A DNA stretch of 64,000 nucleotides, from positions 62,001-126,000 of the forward strand of contig NW_026516203.1 of assembly GCF_025602895.1 (NCBI RefSeq), read 5' to 3'. Below the pieces are notes generated by a model, which was not told the DNA's origin, ran no database searches, and saw only the letters and a program-made list of their open reading frames with translations. Positions 34,623-46,200 of the stretch are shown here, in pieces (within the stretch, counting starts at the first letter, position 1; each line of letters starts with the position of its first letter). The position numbers and the translations under genes were made by a program. Source of the DNA: Polychytrium aggregatum. Taxonomy: Eukaryota > Chytridiomycota > Chytridiomycetes > Polychytriales.

Positions 34623-35230
34623 CGTGGGCGGTGGAGCAGTGCCGAGAGAGGCCGAGGACGCAAGGAATGCAGGACCCACCGAGATGGAGGATAAGGGTTG
34701 CCCGGACGACGCTGGCCATCCCCACAGCAACCTCATGACGGGGCCTGCCGGGGGTGGTGTGGTGCCCGCGCAACTCCCGACCGGGGGGATTGGCCGGCAG
34801 CGGTTCGCGGAAGTCTCCCGCCAGATTGTGTCGATGGCAGACATTTGCACCAACGAACAGATTACCGCCGGGACAGGTCGGCCGGAAATGTGATATCGGC
34901 CACCATCGAGCTGATCAAGTATATCAAGTAGATTGAGTTGATCGAATAGATTGAGTTGATCAAATGGATTGAATTGATCGACTTGATACTGGCCTATTGA
35001 CATCCCGACCACATCCTGCCAATTGACATCCCGACCGCATCCTGCCATCAATACACATGCTTATCTCGCCGTCCTGGCGATTCAAATACATCGTGGCTGG
35101 AGAGTATGGCTCCCCCAAACTAACAGTGGCTGGACTGTGAAACAGCGCAGATGGACAGAGAGAGTTTGGATGGCGACGGCCCTGGCCAGTCCGATGTCCG
35201 GGCGGGAGTTGGTGCAAGTCGGTCAGGGCC
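34623..35230. other. Intergenic with short tandem repeats
   Basis: Contains an imperfect repeat of ttgagttgatcgaatag units (about 34905-34985) and a 26-bp direct repeat at about 34997-35046 (ttgacatcccgaccacatcc and six more bases, twice). No gene supported. Confidence 0.7.
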
Positions 35231-35871
35231 TACTTTCACTCTCCACCAGTGTCCAATGTCGATGACTACATTTGGCGTTATGTCAAGAGCTGCATCCAGC
35301 TTGGCATTGCCCCCTCGCATGCCACCATCATCACGACGACCATGAATCCTGTTGACCATGTGGCCAGGGTGATTGCCGCCATCGCAGCCTCGCCCGAGTC
35401 GCTCTTCAAGTTTGTGTTTCATGTCAGCAACTCGGACAATAGGTGAGACAGGTGCGTTTCGGGATATCATCCGAGCAACAGAGAGCACTCACTCACATAC
35501 CGCATCATGTCGATCGCACCAGCACCCTCGCCGAGAAGAAACTGTTCGAGCTCGTCAATGCCTATGGCTGGCCCGTTCTCTTCGAGACCCGCGAAGTCTT
35601 CCTAACCATTCTCCAGAACAACCCATCGCCCGAGAGCAATGCCCTGTTCCCACTCATGCACATGATGATGGACATGTCCTTCAGGGTCGAAAGCAAAAAC
35701 ACCCAGTCGATCTATCCGGCTCCGAGTGCCCCGGCTGTCGAAGTGGCTGCAAAGTGCCTCGTCTACCTCTTCCGCGCGGGATTCTTGCCTCGCCCCATCA
35801 ATCCACCCACGCCCCTCAAGGAGGAGGAGTACCCCGAGGTCAGCATCTTTGGTCGCACCGGCCGTCACTGA
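35231..35871 (+). pseudogene. 3' fragment resembling LYS2 aminoadipate reductase (reductase domain end)
   Basis: Two segments. The first (to about 35443) reads NVDDYIWRYVKSCIQLGIAP ... TMNPVDHVARVIAAIA ... FKFVFHVSNSDN. After a possible GTGAGA...AG intron the second reads TLAEKKLFELVNAYGWPV ... SPESNALFPLMHMMMD ... CLVYLFRAGFLPRP. The order (DD-x-WR-x-KGCIQLG, PVD-VAR, FHV, LYPL-HM) is that of the C-terminal NAD(P)-dependent thioester-reductase domain of fungal alpha-aminoadipate reductase or related NRPS-like reductases. A full protein is about 1400 residues, but only the last about 190 are present. Upstream is an unrelated divergent gene, so the adenylation, carrier and Rossmann parts are missing. 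Probably a dead duplicate; a lineage-specific short gene is possible. Confidence 0.55.
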
Positions 35872-36577
35872 GGTCCTCCAACGGTCTCTCGCACTGCCCT
35901 TTCCAAGGAATATCCAAGCATCTTGAAGTGTTTTTGAAAGTCGCCTCGAATTGGGCTGCTGCGAGTGACATGCGGCGTCAGTCAAGCTTTGTCCTGTGAT
36001 CAAGAGCAGGCACAGCCCGCAATCGAGTATTGCTGGGCTGTCCTTTCTTGTAGATCCAGGGCCAACTTCCCGTAGAAGTGAATACCATTTTTTATTTTTT
36101 CCGTACAGAGTATCAAATGAATCGCAGTGAATCCAAGCCGCCATTTTCTCAATAGACTGTCGTTGTATCGGCCGCATTTTGCTCCTCCTCTCACTCTCTC
36201 ACCAATCTTGAGGCCCGACCATCGGTCACAGCCTCGGCAGACGTTTGTCGGCGAGCGCCTGCCCAGGGTGTAGCTCTCGTTTGTTTGCCCAAGCCGTGCG
36301 AGCGGGTGCCTGTTGCGGATCCCTGGTCATTCAGTGGAGAGGCTCGTGTTGATGTTACAGGCTCGTGTTGATGCAAACAGACGCCATCCACCTGGCTTCC
36401 ATTGATCCGCCGATCGTTCGGCCATGTTAGAGGGTGGATTGAACCCAAGCTGCTCGGCATTCTGACCTCTGGTCCCCATAGCATCTGCTTGCATCCCGCC
36501 CGTTTGCATCCTCGAGCAACTCGCAACTCGCAACTCGCAGCTCCATCCTCCGTCTTGCCCACCCCGCTTGCATCCCA
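35872..36577. other. Intergenic, no gene seen
   Basis: About 700 bp between the LYS2-like fragment and the EF-hand-like gene. Open frames on the minus strand show no domain. Includes a tandem gcaactc repeat at about 36519-36538. Confidence 0.5.
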
Positions 36578-37670
36578 ATGGGCCAAAAGCTTACCCGCCA
36601 GCTCGAAGAAAGCAGCCAAGGTGGCCCTCAACCCTGGTGTACGATCCCTCCTACTTCGTCCCGCACATCAGATTGCCGCAAAACCGATCCCCGTTCTTAC
36701 CGCCACCCCTTTCTCTCTGCTTTGTTCAAGTCACCAAGGAGCAAATCATGGACGTTGTTCAAATCCTGACGCGGTAACATCTGTTGCTCGTTTCCGAGCC
36801 ATCTGAATCAGTTTCGCACAGAGGCACCAGGCACCACGGTCGTTCAGGCGGGCTGATTCTTACATCTGCCTTCCGTGCGATTCCTCCCCTACTCCTTGTG
36901 GTTCGGTGACAGCATCAATGCCGCCAAGGCCGATCTCACCGACAAGTATCTCAGCCGAGCGACCCTTGAGACGCTCTTCAAGATGTGCAAGTTCAATGAC
37001 TCCCAGCAACGGTTCCTGCTGAGCATCTTTGCTACATTCGACTCCCAGCGGTCCCAGAAGGTGGACTCGCGCAAGATCGTTGTGGGAATGTCGGCGTTCT
37101 GCACAATCAAGATCAACGATCGGCTCGCTTGTACGTAGCCAGCCCACAGCAGCAGCAGCAGCAGCAGCGGCGGCGGCGGCGGCTTCGTGGTGGTATCGTA
37201 GTGGTATCGTGGTGGTATCGTAGTGGTATCGTGGTGGTTTCGGACGCATCCTGTGATTTTTGTCTTCGAACCAAGCCAGTACTGATTAGATCCGCTTGAC
37301 TGGTCGCTCAGTCGCCTTTGAAGCCTATGAGCTCATGAGCGAAGGGCTGACAGAGGAAGAAAGGTACAGTTGGTGTCCGAGATGCCAGAAGCGATGCATA
37401 CTCTCCACACACCTCGCCGATGGATTGCTTTGCTCTGACAGCGATCTGGATTCTTTCCCCAACCACCGCAGTGTCCTGACCAAAGATGTTATCGAAACCG
37501 TCATTCTGTGCCTGATCGAGACGATTTACAGCGCAGAGTCTGTCCAGGGCGACAAGACCGCCGCCGCTCCCACGCCTTCCCCAAAGCCTGCCCCGAAAGC
37601 AAAGTGTATCACGCCTGAGGACCGGCAGGCGCTCCGCAAATGGATCAACGATGTGTTCATGGAGGCGTAA
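36578..37670 (+). CDS. Myristoylatable EF-hand-like protein (calcineurin B/calaxin-like)
   Basis: Five exons, 36578-36620, 36731-36773, 36913-37130, 37312-37363 and 37472-37670. All are GT-AG with consistent phases and give 184 residues. The start MGQKLTRQLEES has Gly2 and a basic patch, an N-myristoylation context. The middle (LETLFKMCKFNDSQQRFLLSIF, ATFDSQRSQKVDSRKIVVGM, RLAFAFEAYELMSEG) has the helix pattern of paired EF-hands as in calcineurin B, NCS or calaxin proteins. The loops lack the canonical DxDxDG, so calcium binding is doubtful. A Pro/Ala/Lys linker (TPSPKPAPKAK) precedes a last helix RQALRKWINDVFMEA. Intron 3 holds an (AGC)n(GGC)n repeat. The role is not identified. Confidence 0.7.
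37143..37240. repeat. (AGC)n(GGC)n and GTGGTATCGTA repeats in an intron
   Basis: Trinucleotide run of about 8 AGC then 5-6 GGC, followed by about five copies of an 11-12-bp gtggtatcgta unit, all within intron 3 of the EF-hand-like gene. Confidence 0.9.
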
Positions 37671-37884
37671 ATCGAGTCCGTTGGGGGGGGGACTTGCTGG
37701 GTACTGTCCGGTGACCTGTCCGCCGTAGTGAATTGTCTGTGTATTTGGAATCAATGTAAACTCCAGCAAAGACATTGGCCTCTGATGGGAAAGGGTCCTC
37801 CGCCTGGTGTGTGGCCTTTGCTGGCCAGAGGGTTCTACGGACTTGATCATTCGAGCGGCGTGGATGAGCCCAGCACATTTGTAG

Positions 37885-40031
37885 TTAGTGGCGCGCGCTC
37901 TTCAGGCGATGGACTTGCTCCTCGGCATCAAGAGTCTTGGCATGCTCCGCCCCAAAGGCGACCTTTCGCATGTCCCAGCACTTCCGGAAAGCATCGAGGG
38001 ATACGCCATAACAGTCATCCGCACTCTTGCTGCCTTCGAGCCCGGTTTCGAGCCCCGTCTCGAGCCCGGCTTCAATGGCTTTGGCCCGGATCTCTTCGAC
38101 GTCGCCAAGATGGTAGTAAAAGTCGGACAGCTCGGGCCAGTTGGCGGGCATCACATGCGAGCCTTCCATGGTTCTGATGATCTCCTGGATGTACCCCGAG
38201 GCATCCTTGAAGTTCCGCTCCTTCATGGAGCAATTCATGAGCGGCACCAGCGAGTTGAAATAGTGGTGGTGCTGCGGACAGATCTGCCCGGCGTACTTTT
38301 TTCTGAAGCGCTGGAGGGCTTGCAGGGCCGAGGATGTATGGCGCGCCTTCACAAAGTCAAATGCTGCGTCAAAGTCGCGCTCGACCGCTGCCTGGAAGTC
38401 GTTGAACGCACTCCGCTCGAGGGACGAGCCACAGTTGGAGCACTTCATGAGTTCGTCGTCGCTGCTGTCGGAGATGTAGATCCCCTCCCGACAGTCGCGG
38501 CAGTAAACTCCCTCCAGATACAGATCCGGATCGACGATGCCCTCCTGGGCCTCTGGCGAGCATCGGGAACAGTCGCAGAAGAAGAACTTGGTCTCCAGGA
38601 GCTTTTCTCGGCGCTTGTCTTTGGGATAGAACAGGTCCACGTAACTCACACAGAGCTCCTCGCCCCTTGCGATCGGCCGGAGAGTCCGAATCACCAAGCG
38701 GCCATGCGAGCCGCCCACGAACGAGCAGTTCGGGGAGCACGAGTGGTTGAACATCGACGCCAGCGGGAAGAGGCCAACCCCGATCACCGAGTTTGTGTTG
38801 CCGACCGGATCCAGCAGCCCGTGCGAGTTGGAGTTGATCTGGCATGCCATCGTAACCTGTTTCAGTCCGACAACACAGACGAGTCGGTCAGACTCTGCAA
38901 AGAATAGATCGAGAAGGTACTTGTGCATGTTGTTCGAGGAGACATGGTTTTGGGCAGGGCGGCCTTACCAGCTCAGACGCCGATGCGGCAAGATCACTCG
39001 GTAACTGCGAAGAAAGGTCCTCGGCTGTACAAAAGGACCCACGTTGGTGAGAGTGGCTCCGGCTCATTGGCACATTTCGGCCATCGGCGCTCCATGTCAT
39101 CATTGTGTCGAGACGTTGCCTCGTGCAATCCGATCCTGCAATGCAGCAGAGCTCCACCCGCCTCAGGCACCGGCTGCACCGGATATCCTGGCTTACCCGC
39201 ATTCTGCACGGCATTGAGCCACGACTGCTTGCACGAAGAGCGATGGCTAACTAGATCCCGAACGTACGAAAACGGCGTGGGACCGCTGCATCCCGCTCCG
39301 CTTGATTCCTCTGGCACGAAGCCCTCGGAGCCGTCATCCTCGGGGGACCGGTTGGTCAGGATGGCCAGGATCAAGCGGAATAGCCCGTAGTCGACCGAAT
39401 GCGACGAGGTGATGCCGGGCAGCTCTTTCAAGATATCACATTCGCGCGAATGCCGCGATTCATCGAGCTTCTGGCATGCCTCGGAGCACCAGTACGATTG
39501 CTTCCGACATCCTTTGCAGACGATGCCTCTCTGTCCACGCTGGGGGCCCAGGAATGCCGAGTCGTCGTCCGTCGCTGGCTCGAGCGCCTTCAAGGGGCCC
39601 AGACAGTAGAGACACACTTCGTCCATGAGAGGCTTCATGATCGAGAACCCGGAGGCAGTCTCTGATATCACGAGCGAGCCTTCGGCGAGGTCTTCTTTTG
39701 CCACGATGTGCCGGCCCTTGCTCTTTGATGCTGCAAGCTGGAGACACATATCGACGAGGATATCCGCAATTAGCTTCTCATCGCGGCTCGCCGAGGACCG
39801 GGACTGCACCGCTGCTGTTGGCCGGAGCAATGGCCATCACTGATTGTATGATCGGCAAGCCCGAGGATGATGTCGCTGCAGTGCTGTTGCTGGTGGGAGA
39901 GCGAGAGCGATGGCCCGAGGCGAACAACAGACCTTGATCGGCCACGGTCTCATGAGTGCTTCGTACCGAGCCTTCCGCTCATGTGCCCGTCTGCGCTTTG
40001 CCTCGGCTGCTGCTGCTTCTGCGTCGGCCAT
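37885..40031 (-). CDS. SMYD-type SET/MYND lysine methyltransferase
   Basis: Exon 1 40031-39933 (MADAEAAAAEAKRRRAHERK, charged and Ala-rich). Exon 2 starts near 39803, and the last long exon ends at 37885. The split SET domain opens with KSKGRHIVAKEDLAEGSLVI. The inserted MYND zinc finger is CLYCLGPL ... GIVCKGCRKQSYWCSEACQ ... SRHSRECDIL with the full Cys/His set. The catalytic SET core has MFNHSCSPNCSFVGG and GEELCVSYVDL, followed by post-SET FFFCDCSRC. The C-terminal third is a TPR-like helical region with an imperfect (ETGL)3 repeat coded at 38040-38080. The family uses S-adenosylmethionine to methylate lysine in histones or cytosolic proteins. One or two small exons near 38950-39200 are not fully resolved. 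Confidence 0.88.
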
Positions 40032-40972
40032 CGTGCTGGATCTTGGTTGTGCTGGATGCGAGCTGTGCTGGGTGCGAGCTGATCCGCCTCGGTCGAATCG
40101 GCTCGGCAGGAGAAAAAAAGCCAATCACGTGTGCGGCGATTGGCACACCGATTCTCCAACCCAGCCGATGGACTACTGGGCTACTGGGCTACTGGGCTAC
40201 TGGACTGCTGGACTGCTGGACTGATAGATGGTTGGACCAGCGGGGGCTGGACGAGCGCCCGCAAGCCAGACTCGCCACAAACGAGAAACGTTCGGGGGGG
40301 GGGGCACGGCCCAAGTGGTTGCCCTGGAGCCTGCAACAACAAACCTGACCGCGTGCTGAGGGGCAGGGGTGATTTGATCGCACCAGCCTCCAGCCGGGGC
40401 AGTGGTCGTCGGACACCGCCTGCCTCGACTCTCTCTGCACGAGGGGCCCTGAGCCACACCATGTCGATCTCGATCGTTCAGACACGCAGGGCACCAGGGA
40501 CCTCGGTTGCTGCTGTCCTGGTCGGCTTTGGTATTGCCGACAGGCCACGTCCAGCGCCGTCATTCGTCTGAGCGGGATTGTCTATCGGGTCGACACATAT
40601 CGCACCCATTGCGTATCACCCATTGCATATCACCCATCGCTCACTGCGGCGCGCCGTCCTGGTCGCAGACTTGCGATTGGCCAGGAGCCACCGCACGTGC
40701 AGTTGTTGGCTGGCACATCACCCCTGTTTGCACCCAGCCCAAGCCACCGTGGCACAGACTACCCCTACAAATCGCTCGTGCGATTGGCTGTCGAATTCCT
40801 CCAGCGCTGCCCAGTGGACCTTCCAGTGGGGGCTGCTGGGTGATCGTGCGTGCACGTTGCTGGGCTGGTGGGCTGGTGCAGCGGTCTCGGGATTTATATA
40901 TCGTCACTCGCTTCCCACCCCCCTCGAGCTCCATCGCCCGCTGCTGCCTTCCTTCTGCAGAGCATTGACAGC
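40032..40972. other. Divergent promoter region of SMYD and phosphate symporter genes
   Basis: About 940 bp between start codons. Contains an 8-bp tandem repeat (CTACTGGG x4 then CTGCTGGA x3, about 40168-40224), a run of 10 or more G at about 40294, and short cccattgc-atatcac repeats near 40607-40640. No gene supported. Confidence 0.65.
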
Positions 40973-42642
40973 ATGACCGAAAATCCCCGAGCTGCCCGCT
41001 CAAAGGCATTTGCCCACCTCGACGACGCCAAGCTGGGATGGTTCCACTTGCGCGCCGTCCTGGTGTCCGGTGTCGGCTTCTACACCGACTCGTATGACAA
41101 CTTTGTCATCAACCTGGCCCTGCCCATGCTCTATCACGTCAACTATCCAAAGACGCCGAGCATGCAAGCCCCTTCGGACTTTGCCAAGAACAACCCCAAC
41201 TACGATGCCTGGATGAAAGCCAGCACGTCCTACGGAAACCTCATTGGTGAGCGCGTGGCCGGCCTGTCCCGGTCCCGGTCCCGGTCCCTGTCCCTGAATC
41301 CGCATTGTCTGTCCGCACTTTGGGTGCGTGGGAACCCCTCCCCGACTCGCTTCTCATCCTCAGTACCGTGAATGATTTTGCAGGTCAGGTTGGCTTCGGC
41401 TACCTCGGCGACAAGCTCGGCCGCAAGAACATGTACGGTGTCGAGCTCATGATCATGATCATCTGCACCATCGGCTCGGCCTTCTCGGCCAGCGCTATCC
41501 GCGGTGCCAACATCCTCCAAGTTCTTGCTATATGGCGCTTCTTCCTCGGCATCGGTATTGGCGGTGACTATCCTCTCTCGGCCATCATCACCTCCGAGTT
41601 TGCCAACACCAAGTGGCGCGGTACTATGATCGCCGCCGTCTTTGCCATGCAGGGCATCGGAATCCTCACCGGCGGCCTCGTCACCCTCGCCACCCTCGCC
41701 GCCCTCCAGAGCAACATCCAAAGTGATCCAAGCTACCTTGATCTCGTCTGGCGCATCATCCTGGCCTTTGGTGTGATCCCTGCTATGGCTGCCGTGTACT
41801 TCCGTCTGACCATCCCCGAGACCCCTCGCTACACCGTCGATGTCATGGGCGAGGTCGAGCAAGCCGAGGCCGACATCAACAAGGTGCTTGCCATGAACGA
41901 GACTCGCGATGTGTCGTCCAACTGGAAGAGCGAGGAAGTCAAATCCTCGCATCGTGCCAACGTCAAGAAGGGCGGATTCTTGGCGCACTTTGGCCAGTGG
42001 AAGAACGGCAAGGTCTTGTTTGGCTGTGCCTTCACCTGGTTTGCGCTCGATGTCGCCTGGTATGGTCTCTCGCTCAACGCCAGCACGATCCTGACGCTGA
42101 TCAACTGGAACGGCTCCAACTCGCTCCCTCCGTACGACAACTACTGGCAAAAGACCGTCGGCCAGGTCATCATTGCGTGCATGGGCACTGTTCCTGGATA
42201 CTGGGTCTGTGTCGCCCTGATCGACCGCATTGGCCGCAAGCCCATCCAGTACCTCGGCTTCGCTATCATCACCATTTGCCTGCTCATCCTCGCCATTGCT
42301 TGGGACACCATCAAGAACAACACTGTCGCCTTCTGCGTTGTCTTCACGATCGCCCAGTTCTTCTTCCAGTTCGGCCCCAACACCACCACCTTTGTTGTTC
42401 CTGGTGAGGTCTTCCCGACCCGCTTCCGCTCCACCGCCCACGGTATCTCTGCCGGCTTTGGCAAGCTCGGTGCCATCATCGGTGTCGAGGCTGTCGGTCC
42501 TTTCTTCAACAATGCCCCCGTCCCTGTGCTGTATACCTTTGCTGTCATCATGGCCCTCGGTGGCATTGCCACCTACTTCATCCCCGAGACCAAGGGAAAG
42601 ACCCTCGAGGAGCTCTCTGGCGAGGACGAAGCCTTCGAGTAG
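40973..42642 (+). CDS. High-affinity phosphate:H+ symporter (PHO84-like, MFS)
   Basis: Exons 40973-41246 and 41384-42642, phase-1 intron (GTGAGC...CAG, 137 bp), give 510 residues. The N-terminus is cytosolic, TM1 is in SGVGFYTDSYDNFVINLALP, then GYLGDKLGRKNMYG (MFS loop 2-3 motif). The family signature GIGIGGDYPLSA and 12 hydrophobic helices follow, with a central loop at about 245-320. LIDRIGRKPIQYLG is the second-half repeat of the motif, and VPGEVFPTRFRSTAHGIS and FIPETKGKTLEEL close the fold. All match the PHS subfamily (yeast PHO84, Neurospora PHO-5), which imports phosphate with protons at the plasma membrane and is normally induced by phosphate starvation. The intron has a small (CCCGGT)n repeat. 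Confidence 0.93.
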
Positions 42643-43227
42643 ATTCACTTCAATCGCACCGATCTCTTGATCGTGACGGCTCTGGCTGTTTACGGATCGT
42701 TGCCTCGGCTCGGTGCATCTTTTCAATTCTCTCCTTCGATACAGTGATCGGTATGAAAGGGCAAAGCACAACCACCTGTCACACAAATACACAATATTTC
42801 ATCATTCATCGCTCATCGTGGAGAGTTCGGTGCATCAGCCGCAGAGAGAACAGGGCACAGCCATCAATCCAGGGTTTCCAACCGTCTCCAGTTTTCATTG
42901 CATTCACTGTATTCAGGCGACACGATGATTGACGGTATCATCACCGACGACGTTCCGTCTTGGGATACACAGAGGCGACTGGCCATTCAACAGAGGGCTT
43001 CAAAAACAATCAAACGAAAGAAACAAGGTCAAGAGCAGATATGGGTGGACTTGCACGACGAGCATATTCATGATGCCGGCCGCTGCAGATTGCATTTGCC
43101 GATCGAATCGTTGGGGGGGGGTACTGTCTGAGGGCACATTTTTGCTCGGCAGCGCATATCGATACGGGATTCGCGTCTGCAGGACCCATCGCAGTAAAAT
43201 GGCCGAATACATGCCATTCGGGGTGCG
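42643..43227. other. Intergenic between convergent transporter genes
   Basis: 3' flanks of the phosphate symporter and the P4-ATPase. One G run near 43113. No gene supported. Confidence 0.55.
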
Positions 43228-46200
43228 CTATTCATTGGGATGCGGAGCGACATGTGGTCGTGACTTGGTCAAAGTATTCCATTTGTCCTTGGCGCTTTCA
43301 GTCGGCGCTGTCTCGACCCGTGGAGTGGGCCACTCGAGGTTTTCGCCCTCCCACACCTGCCAGAGTTCAATCATGGTTGATTCCAGCCACATCGAGGGCG
43401 GCGCATTTGATGGGGTCCAAAAGTATGGAACCTCGCCGGTCTCTTTGGAAACGTCGCCAGTGGCTCGTGTCTTTCTGGCACCGACTACGTCGAACAGAAA
43501 CTTGTTGGTTCGCGGGATGACCCAGGTCCAAGCGCGGGCGATGACATCGTTGAACAGGATCGCAAAGATCACTGACAGAACCGTCGTTGCTATGAAGGGC
43601 AAGAATGCGGGGCCGAGCCCATACTGCATCCCTGCCTCGTCGATGCCCAGGTCAAACAAATGCGGCCACACCTCGGGATAGACAAACTCGTAGATGAACC
43701 AGACGGCGATCGAGGCCCAGGCAGCGAAATGCGTGAATATGTTCCAAGTGTGCGACTCGATGTAAGAGATCTTGAAGGTGATGATCACAACGACGATTTG
43801 GTAGATGAGCGTTCCGATCACGTAGAGTGACGCTTCCTGCGAGTGGCCCGACAGGTCGCTGCGCAAATAGGTTGCCAGCGTCAAGGTGGAGTCCGTCACC
43901 TCCAGCTTGTAGTATGCTCCGCAGTAGAGTATCATCGGAATCGACAGCGACACCAGGGCATGGAAGAACGCCTGCAGCATCCATCTCCAGAAGATGATCA
44001 TGTTGAGTCCCTGGTTTTCGGCGCCGTAGCGGTAGAGTTCCGGGACCTTCAGCAGAGTCGCCTGACTCAGATCTTTCTCGAAAATCCCAATGGCGATCAC
44101 CGGCAGCGACGAAAACAGAATGTTGAAGAGTGCCAGGGTCCATTGCTCGTACAGCGACGTGCCCGACCATCCCGTCCAGAGCTGGAAGACTCCCTGGGTG
44201 GCATAAAACGTGATGCATTTGTAGAACGTGCCCACGGTGAAGAGGCAGATGCGATTGTAGGAGTAGCGCCCGTGCACCAGCAGCAGATGCTCCAGGAATC
44301 GAAACTGTGCGATGGTGTAATCCGAGGCGCGGGCGGCGGCGAGTCCCTCCTTGCCGGTGATGCCGATGCCGACGTGGGCTGTTTGGATCATCGGTATGTC
44401 GTTGGCGCCGTCGCCAATGGCCAGGGTCACGCCAGAGGGATGCGATGAGAGCTTGAATCGCCGGATCCATTTCTTTAGGAACTGGTAAACGACCACCGAC
44501 GATCCGTACAGGTCCCGCTTCAGCGGCGAGCTCACCATGTAGCTCTCCTTTTGCTCCTGCAGCGCCTTCTTGACCACACCGACCATCAGAGCCTTCTGAG
44601 AGGGCGAGAAGCGACAGCATATGCCGTTGTCGCACATGATCCCCACTTCTGCCAGCCGATGAAGCAGCGATATGTGACGGATCTGGATGTTCCTCAAGGA
44701 TGAATCAAAGTTCTCCTCCAAGTTCCGGAGCTTCGAGCCGGTATTCTCGCAAATTTCCCAGCAGGCGTGCTGGCGCTCGATCTTGTTGAGGGCGTCGCCG
44801 TCAATGACCATCACCAGATGCTCCGCTTTGGTTTTGTCCGAGATGGTTGACTTTGAGCGATGCTTGTCCACGTTTTTAGCGACAGCCCTGTGAAGGTCCA
44901 CGCATACTTGGTGTGCGTATGATATGGAGTGATCGATCTCGACGTCGTTGTTGCCGTCGATCAGGAGCACCTTGCTGTCGTTGGATACGAGGCCACAGTT
45001 GTAGGCAATGTTGACGGCCGTTTCTTTCTTGTCCCCCGTCAGCATCCACAATCGGATGCCGGCTCGCCTCATTTTGCCGATCGTCTGCGGCACGCCTGTC
45101 TGGAGCTTGTCCTCGATGGCCGTCGCCCCGAGTAGGATAAGATCCTGCTCAATGGTGTCTGCGACCTCGTCCATGAACTTGGCCCGCTGATCTAGCGACG
45201 TTGACGCCAGCACATAGCTCTTGTGCCAGTCCTCAAAGTCTTCCGGTGTCAGGATCTTGCAGGCATATACAAGCGTGCGAAGACCCTCCTTGGCAAACTG
45301 CCCGACGTGCTCCAGAGTGGATTTCATAACGCCGATCTCGTCGGAGGGGATGAGGTCGATGGGCACCAGGCGCGGGATAATGACAGAGTCGGCGCCCTTG
45401 CACAGCAGTACGATTCGGCCGTCTGGGTACTTGTATATGGTCGACATTCTCTTCCGTGCGCTCGTGAACTCGATGGTCGTGAGAACCATGTACTCGATGT
45501 CTGTCGGCGAGTTGAGGACATTCAGGGTCACCTTGGAGGAGGTTTTGCTGCGTAAGCTGAAGAAGAGGTCTCGCGCGGCGTTGACCAGAGCCACCTCGTC
45601 TGGCGACGAAGACTGATACGAGATTTTGAGGTCGCTCTCTGACCGCGAAGGCGGCTCCCATCCGTCGTCGCCACCCGTCTCGAATGAGTTCACCCAGTTC
45701 TTTGCGTCTGCGGCGGATTTTTGGTCTGGTATGGCTGTGTGGCAGAGTGCCATAGCTTCGAGAAAATCCTCTGCTCTGCGAAGGATGGCGTTTTTCATGG
45801 TCTGCTGCGAGGTGTTGCTCGTGAACAGGTCTTGCAGCAGCAGTTTCGTAGAAAGACAGTCTTCGTGCGCGTCCTGCGGGTCCATCGTGCCTCCGTACGA
45901 ATGAACCCAGCGGATGCCACCCAGCGACATTTTTTTGAAGAGCATGATGTTCTCTGTCAGGGTTCCGGTCTTGTCGCTGAAGATGTACTGCACTTGACCA
46001 AGGTCCTCGTTGAGGGTGCTTGTCATGGCTTGGGCGGGGGTGTCCGAGTTCTCGTCATACATGTTGATGTCGTGGTTGATGAAGAATACCTGCGCAAGCT
46101 TGACGAGCTCCATGGTCACGTAGAGGGAGATTGGAATCATGGTGTTGTACAGGATCACGAACGAGAAGAATGTTGATGCTAGGCTGGATGCTGCGTATTT

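Noticed and set aside
37888-38907. Plus-strand 339-residue ORF
   Set aside because: Exact antisense of the SMYD SET-domain exon.
41230-42792. Minus-strand 520-residue ORF, acidic
   Set aside because: Antisense of the phosphate symporter; its composition is the complement of TM-coding DNA.
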